Below are positions 51,031-56,229 of a stretch of DNA of 56,229 bases, piece after piece. A program made the translations under genes and the position numbers. Within the stretch, counting starts at the first letter, position 1, and the number at the start of each line of letters is the position of its first letter. The stretch is from the NCBI GenBank assembly GCA_001970955.1, contig MPUH01000410.1:1-56229 (forward strand), read 5' to 3'. Source of the DNA: Stentor coeruleus. Lineage: Eukaryota; Ciliophora; Heterotrichea; Heterotrichida; Stentoridae. Under the pieces are notes generated by a model. The model was not told the origin of the DNA and did not search any database. It saw only the letters and a program-made list of their open reading frames with translations.

Positions 51031-52149
51031 ATGACCCATCCTGCAGATTTATATCCATGCATAGTCCTAAGATTGAAAATATTTGATGGTATCCTAGAAC
51101 GAAATGTAGCTAAATTCGGTTCTATGAGTCCATATCTCGAAGTTCAATGGAATAACGAAAAGTGGTATTCAAAAATAGCTTCTAATAACCATCTAACCCC
51201 TATATGGAATGAATACCATATTTTCGAATCCTCAGATCCTAGTCCTTTAACTATAAAAGTCCTCCATAACAGTTTGATCTTTACAAGCCAAGAAATCGGT
51301 TTTTGTATTATTTCTGTTGATGAACTTTTTAAAGGTAAAATAAATGAAACACTTGAATTGTTATATGAAAGTAAAACAATTGGTTATATTCGTATAAGTG
51401 CTAATATGTATGAAGAAAAAAGATCAGAATTAAGTACGCATAATACAAGCTATGCGGCAAATGATTTAAAAGAAGAATATGCTAAAAAACTTTATGAACT
51501 TGAGTTAGAAAAAGAAGAACTCGAGTTTTACAAGAGAAAATATAAAAAAAAACTAGAAAAACTTAATCAGGAAAAACGTGGGTATAAAAACAAAGTTACT
51601 GAGTTTGTTAGAAAAACAACACCTAATCATACTGAAGAAGGTTCTGATGATAATACTGAATCTAATATAAACCATTATATATTATATTCACAACCAGATG
51701 AGATTATAAAAGAAGAATGTTATGATGAAAATAATAGAAATATATTTAAGGATGATAAAGAAATTTCATTACATTTGAAAAATCAACTTACTTTTGATAT
51801 GACAAGAATAAAATGTGAAGGGTTTAGGAATATCAGGAAGAAAGGATTTACTCAAACTTGTGGGAAAATTAATGAGATGTGTTTATGTTTAGAGGGTAAA
51901 AAAAAGATTCAAGATGATGAGAGGATGGCTAATAAGAAAAATATTAGCTTGTTCTCATTGCAGAGTATAAAAGAATGGGAAGATGGGAAAGAGGATAAGA
52001 GGAAATGCTTGGAAAGGAAGGATGATGAAAATGATAAAGAGTTGTTGGAGCTGAGATATGAAGGGTTTAATCAGTTTGTATCGCCGCAAAGAGATACTGT
52101 GCATAAAAGCACGGATTATGATAGAAATGCTCGATTACAGGATAATTAA
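51031..52149 (+). CDS. C2-domain protein with charged coiled-coil tail
   Basis: 372 residues. Residues 1-125 form a C2 domain (LRLKIFDGILERN...SPYLEVQWNNEKWYSK...TPIWNEYHIFES...IGFCIISVDEL). Typical calcium-binding aspartates are mostly not at canonical places, so it may be a calcium-independent C2. Residues ~145-190 are Glu/Lys-rich coiled coil (YELELEKEELEFYKRKYKKK); the rest is charged and low in hydrophobics, probably disordered. Membrane or protein docking is plausible. No closer family recognised. Confidence 0.78.
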   Translation: MTHPADLYPCIVLRLKIFDGILERNVAKFGSMSPYLEVQWNNEKWYSKIASNNHLTPIWNEYHIFESSDPSPLTIKVLHNSLIFTSQEIGFCIISVDELFKGKINETLELLYESKTIGYIRISANMYEEKRSELSTHNTSYAANDLKEEYAKKLYELELEKEELEFYKRKYKKKLEKLNQEKRGYKNKVTEFVRKTTPNHTEEGSDDNTESNINHYILYSQPDEIIKEECYDENNRNIFKDDKEISLHLKNQLTFDMTRIKCEGFRNIRKKGFTQTCGKINEMCLCLEGKKKIQDDERMANKKNISLFSLQSIKEWEDGKEDKRKCLERKDDENDKELLELRYEGFNQFVSPQRDTVHKSTDYDRNARLQDN

Positions 52150-52204
52150 TTTTTTTAAGAATTCATTTTCATTTTTTTGACTAGATTTAGAGGATTAGAA
52201 GCAA

Positions 52205-52441
52205 CTTTTGTAAGAAATATAGTATGGCTATATTAGAATAAAATATAAAATTGCTAATTAAACAGTTGCTTTAAGGAACAAATCTTTTTGTTTATGAATC
52301 ATTTTGCTAAATTTTTGATTTCCNCTTTTGTAAGAAATATAGTATGGCTATATTAGAATAAAATATAAAATTGCTAATTAAACAGTTGTTTTAAGGAACA
52401 AATCTTTTTGTTTATGAATCATTTGCTAAATTTTTGATTTC
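52205..52441. repeat. ~118-bp duplication around N at 52324
   Basis: Bases 52205-52323 recur from 52325 with one substitution (GTTGCTTT/GTTGTTTT) and a one-base length change in a T run. Intergenic. Confidence 0.92.
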
Positions 52442-52442
52442 T

Positions 52443-52519
52443 ATTTTATAAAGGCAAGGAATTTCTGATTTGAAGATGGGNATTTTATAAAGGCAAGGAA
52501 TTTCTGATTTGAAGATGGG
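52443..52519. repeat. 38-bp duplication around N at 52481
   Basis: Bases 52443-52480 recur exactly at 52482-52519. Intergenic contig overlap. Confidence 0.92.
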
Positions 52520-52928
52520 TTTAAGATATTATAAGTGGAATATATTTTATAGGGTTTAGGTGATTTTACTATATGATTTTTTTAAGTTATTTGATTATTG
52601 AATAAAGGTGTAAATAGTGACTCAAGCTTTTTTCCTATAAAATGGTTTTTTTATTCATGCTATAATTAGAAAGATTATGTGTTTTGTATAGTAAATATTA
52701 GATTTTAATGACAATTTTTTTAATAGTTAGGTTTAATAGCGTGGCTAAGAATATATTAAGTAAATTTTATATTGGGGAATTTGATGGGATAGCTCGATAA
52801 AACATATAATAACTTAAGATAATTAAATCAACCTACATAATTTCATGTTAAAAAAATCCACAACAAAATACTAGGCCAAATCTATTATCATGCCTATAAT
52901 ACTCTAAAGCATTATATAATATAGAGAT

Positions 52929-54314
52929 ATGGAAAGGATAAACGAGACTGATGTAAAACTCGAAGAAGTCCTCTACAAACAGCAAGGTAAAGTTGAAGTT
53001 TATCGAGTGAAACTTTATCGAACAGGAGAAACTTTATGTATGAAAAAAATATATGTTGAAAACATTGGTGATGCAACACTTATGCAAACTGAATGTTTAA
53101 CAATGGCACTATTTGATCATCCAAATATCCTAAAACTACGAAGTGCTTCACTTGGTGGCTATGATAGAGAGATAACTCATGTATTGATTTTTATGAACTT
53201 TTGTGAAGAAGGTGACTTGGAAAAGCTCATCTTAAACAGAGCTTCAAAAAAAAATTATTTTAAAGAAAGCGAAATACTTGAATATCTTAGACAAGTTGTT
53301 AATGCTTATGCTCATATGCAAGAAAAAAATACTGCTCATAGGGATATAAAACCTCAGAATATTTTTGTTTGTGATCAAGGAAGAAAATTATTAATTGGGG
53401 ACCTTGGAAGTGCTGTTAAGAAAGATAAAAATGCTGGAGTCACGCTAACTGGGACACCTTTATATTTAAGCCCTAAGCTCCGTGAAGTGTTTTTAAAAGC
53501 CAATACTTTTGGAGGTTCGAACATAAATCATGATGTCTATAAATCTGATGTATATTCACTAGGGCTTACATTTTTATATATGGCTTCATTAAACCCTGTT
53601 AAAGACCTTTGCACACTACCTGATCTGCAAGAGAGAATCAATAAAAGGATTGAAGATTTACCTGATGAATATGAGAATATTAAGCAGATATTACAAAAAA
53701 TGTTGGCTGTTGAAGAAGAAAATAGGCTTGATTTTATTCAGCTCGAAAAATTGATTAATAAAGAAAAAAGACTTCTGGAGCTTACTGATAAAACTATAAT
53801 TGAAGGCCAGAATATTGAAATCCAAGAGGGATTTTATGTTTGTGAAGGGTGCAATACTAATAAAAATCAAGATGACTTATATGTATATACATCAGGAATT
53901 TTATGTAAAAACTGTGCCTCAAGTATTTACACAAAATTACTGCCTCAATATGACATGTAAATATTATTCAGATACCATTGGTGCAATAATATTCTTCATA
54001 TAATAGATAGAAGAACCTTTTCTTGCTGTCAAAGAGAAATATGCAGATACTGTAAAACTTTTCATATTAATCCTGACACAAGCTGTTTAGTGAACTATAA
54101 TCAAATGCCTCAAGGGTATTCTGGAGAGATTTATTTTTTATGTAGTCAGTGTAAAAAATTAGGTCAAGATGTTTATATGACAGGAAGACATAGTAGCTAT
54201 TTTATTTGCTGTGAAAACTCCCATTACCAATGCCTTGTATGCAATGAAGCTTTTAATAATTCAAACCATGAATCTTGTCCTTTATTATTCTCAGGGAAAA
54301 TAATTAATATTTAG
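52929..54314 (+). CDS. NEK-like kinase fused to IBR/RING-like zinc domain, array gene 1
   Basis: 456 residues once a 15-nt intron (53957-53971) is removed. Kinase domain ~10-280: ATP lysine in LCMKKIYV, catalytic HRDIKPQNIF, DLG in place of DFG (IGDLGSAVKK), GTPLYLSP, and SDVYSLGLTF. The Gly loop is degenerate. Overall it is most like NEK/SCY1-type kinases. After it, residues ~305-456 hold repeated Cys pairs, with CQREICRYCKTFHINPDTSC and CLVCNEAFNNSNHESC, the C-x2-C-x(n)-H-x(n)-C spacing of IBR/RING2 modules of RBR ubiquitin ligases. A kinase-plus-RBR-like chain would link phosphorylation and ubiquitin (inference). An unspliced reading ends at QYDM and loses the zinc domain. Confidence 0.85.
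53957..53971 (+). other. 15-nt intron of kinase/zinc array gene 1
   Basis: GTAAATATTATTCAG, phase 2, with an immediate in-frame TAA. Splicing reads LLPQYDIYHWCNNILHIID and brings in the Cys-rich exon. Confidence 0.9.
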
Positions 54315-54422
54315 ATTTTAGTTTCTTCTAAATTCTATGGGATAGCATATACAATTTTATTATATTGTATAACTACCATAAAAAGGTATAATCATCCATA
54401 TCAATTTCTAATAACTATTATA

Positions 54423-55843
54423 ATGATTTGCGATGAAAAGGATTTCGAAATCCTAAAATTTCTAAATAAGCTTCGTGGCAAAACTGAGATTTGTGAGGTA
54501 AAAAACAAGCATACAGGTGAATTTTTTTGCATGAAGAAAGCATATACAGAAAGTATCGAGCATGCATCATATCTACAAAAAGAATGTTTTGCTATGTTAG
54601 AACTAAATCATCCAAATATCATAAAACTATATAGCATGTGTCTTGGTGGAGGAGAATATGATGTATCATATATCATAATTATCATGGATTACTATCAAGA
54701 AGGTAATTTATATGATATGATTTCATTAAGAAAAAGAACTAATAATTATTTTACAGAAGATGAATTGATTAATTTTATACAACAACTTGTTTCAGCTTTT
54801 GCGTATATGCAAGAAAAAGGAATTGCTCATAGAAATATAAAACCTCAGAATATTATGGTTAGTGATAATGGGAAGAAATTTATTGTTTGGGATTTAGGAA
54901 GTGCTGTAAAAAAAGATGCAAATTCTGGGCTTACGTTGATTGGGACACCTTTGTTTTTAAGTCCTATACTTCGTAAAGCTTATTTGGAAAGTCATGCTTT
55001 AGAGATTCCGAATGTAATTCATGATGTTTATAAGTCAGATGTTTACTCTTTGGGTTTAACTTTGTTGTCTATGGCTTCTTTGAGTCATTTAAAAGATCTT
55101 GATAATTTAGACGACTTAGAACAAAGGATTTATGAAAATATCAATGATTTACCTGAAATATATTCGAAAATTAAAATGATCCTTATGAAAATGCTTACAT
55201 ATGATGAAGATTATAGATCAAGTTTTATTGAATTAAGTAAAAATATTGGCGGTATTTTAAATAGCATAAATCTTAATACTGAATTGATTTACAAAGGAAA
55301 AAGTTTAGAAATACAAAACGGGTTTAGCATTTGCGGAAGTTGTAAAAAAACTATAATTGACGATGATTTGTATGTGTTTACATCAGGTCTTTTATGTAAA
55401 AATTGCGCTTTAAATATTTACAACAAATTAGTACCTCAATACGATTTTTAAATATTTACAACAAATTACTACCCGAATACGATTTGTAATTATTATTCAG
55501 ATATCACTGGAGTAATAATAATCTTCATGTGATAGATAAAAATACATTTTCTTGCTGTGGAAGTGAAATATGCAGATACTGTAAAACTTTTCATATTAAT
55601 CCTGATACAAGCTGTTTAGTGAACTATTATAAAATGCCTCAAGGGTATTCTGGAGAGATTTATTTTTTATGTAGTCAGTGTAAAAAATTAGGTCAAGATA
55701 CTTATATGACAGGAAGACATAGTAGCTATTTTATTTGCTGTGAAAACTCCCATTATGAATGCCTTGTATGTAATGAAGCTTTTAATAATTCAAACCATGA
55801 ATCTTGTACTTTGTTATTCTCAGGGAAAATAATTAATATTTAG
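54423..55843 (+). CDS. Predicted pseudokinase + zinc domain, array gene 2 (frame disrupted)
   Basis: Parallel to array gene 1. With a 15-nt intron (55488-55502 region) and a 38-bp tandem duplication (55412-55487) taken out it would encode ~455 residues. The catalytic loop reads HRNIKPQNIM: AAT at 54835-54837 replaces the Asp codon GAT of gene 1, so phosphotransfer is probably lost. ATP lysine (CMKKAY), a WDLGSAVKK metal site and GTPLFLSP remain. The zinc exon is almost identical to gene 1. As deposited, the duplication gives a stop at PQYDF and separates the zinc exon (55529-55843). Whether that is real or an assembly fault is open. Confidence 0.75.
55412..55487. repeat. 38-bp tandem duplication without N, array gene 2
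   Basis: 55412-55449 and 55450-55487 are imperfect copies with four differences. 38 is not a multiple of three, so the frame and the intron donor are disturbed. The divergence is more like two paralogues than two alleles, hinting at a chimeric join in the array. Confidence 0.85.
55486..55500 (+). other. 15-nt intron of array gene 2
   Basis: GTAATTATTATTCAG, differing from the gene 1 intron at one base, phase 2 with immediate TAA. Splicing after removal of one duplicate copy gives LLPEYDLYHWSNNNLHVID. Confidence 0.85.
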
Positions 55844-55903
55844 GTTTTAGTAATCTTGTACTTTGTTATTCTCAGGGAAAATAATTAATATTTAGGTTTT
55901 AGT
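55800..55903. repeat. 52-bp tandem duplication at the end of array gene 2
   Basis: The segment starting AATCTTGTACTTTGTTATTC at 55800 recurs at 55852 with essentially no change. It includes the stop codon and the start of the 3-prime flank, so the protein is not affected. Confidence 0.88.
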
Positions 55904-56012
55904 TTCTTCAAAATTCTATGGGATAGCATTAAACATTAATTGTTTTATTCTATACTAAGCTTAAATTTATTATAAAAGGTATAATCATCCATATCAATTT
56001 CTAATAACTATT

Positions 56013-56229
56013 ATGATAAGGTGCAATGAAAAGGATTTTGAAATCCAAAATTTCCTCTACAAGCTTCATGATAGAACTGAGATTTGTGAAGTAAAAAACA
56101 AGCGTACAGGTGAAATTTTTTGCATGAAGAAAATATATGCAGAAAGTATCGAGCATGCATCATATCTACAAAAAGAATGTTTTGCTATGTTAGAACTAAA
56201 TCATCCAAATATCATAAAATATCATAAAA
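56013..56229 (+). CDS. Kinase/zinc array gene 3, partial at window edge
   Basis: Starts MIRCNEKDFEIQNFLYKLHD and runs off the window after ~70 residues. It is very close to array gene 2 (TEICEVKNK, GEIFCMKKIY, ESIEHASYLQKECFAMLELN). Its ~40-bp leader is nearly identical to that of gene 2, including GGTATAATCATCCATATC. The last ~20 bases contain a 10-bp repeat (ATCATAAAAT) not seen in gene 2, perhaps another contig-end artefact. Catalytic residues lie beyond the window. Confidence 0.8.
   Translation, partial: MIRCNEKDFEIQNFLYKLHDRTEICEVKNKRTGEIFCMKKIYAESIEHASYLQKECFAMLELNHPNIIKYHK

Larger units (their letters stand above)
52150..52928. other. Intergenic spacer with two duplicated contig ends
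   Basis: 779 bp including ~157 bp of redundant sequence at N 52324 and N 52481. G/T-leaning to ~52790, then A/C-rich for the last ~120 bp before the kinase ATG. No gene seen. Confidence 0.6.

Noticed and set aside
1..56229. tRNA, rRNA, snRNA or mobile element
   Set aside because: No cloverleaf-like T-arm context, conserved rRNA block, transposase frame or inverted terminal repeat was recognised by eye; a covariance-model scan would be decisive.

Overview
The window is AT-rich macronuclear-type DNA from a ciliate, most likely a heterotrich close to Stentor. Three things in the sequence point there. Very long reading frames stay open under the standard code, with TAA, TAG and rarely TGA as stops. 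Genes are packed with short AT-rich spacers. Eight genes or exon pairs become continuous only when a 15-nt intron of the form GTA(N6)A(N2)[T/C]AG is removed. The protein content (tandem anoctamins, cyclic-nucleotide-gated K+ channel, many kinases and PP2C phosphatases, coiled-coil proteins, a giant HECT ligase) also suits a large ciliate. The species call is inference.

Layout: 1-4.1 kb holds a Kelch-type protein and an IQ/glycogen-binding/PP2C fusion (both minus). 5.1-8.2 kb is an exportin-7 gene (plus, two introns, two assembly joins). 8.3-14.3 kb has three minus-strand coiled-coil or unrecognised genes, one with AIR9-like domains. 15.1-24.4 kb is a membrane-protein block: two tandem anoctamins and one CNBD K+ channel, all minus. 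25.0-26.8 kb is a head-to-head pair, a small coiled-coil protein and a PP2C. 26.9-40.1 kb is one minus-strand frame of 4371 codons encoding a HECT E3 ligase with a long K/E/P repeat. 40.7-52.1 kb has two coiled-coil genes, a MAP3K-like kinase, a RanBPM/GID1-like CTLH protein, a Rab32-like GTPase, an eIF3h-like MPN protein, a PH-membrane-START protein and a C2 protein. 52.9 kb to the end is a tandem array of at least three genes joining a NEK-like kinase domain to an IBR/RING-like zinc domain; the second is a predicted pseudokinase and the third is cut by the window edge.

Two genome-wide features matter for reading the annotation. First, all twelve single-N positions are flanked by direct duplications of 14-278 bp, so they look like unmerged contig overlaps; they lengthen or frameshift five genes. 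Second, non-coding DNA is A/C-rich on the coding strand before a start codon and G/T-rich after a stop, and the flip marks where one transcription unit ends and the next begins.

There is no operon-like logic. The genes are mostly eukaryotic housekeeping and signalling genes. The parts that look most unusual are the kinase/zinc-finger array with its homogenised 3-prime exon, the IQ-CBM-PP2C fusion and the PH-membrane-START protein.
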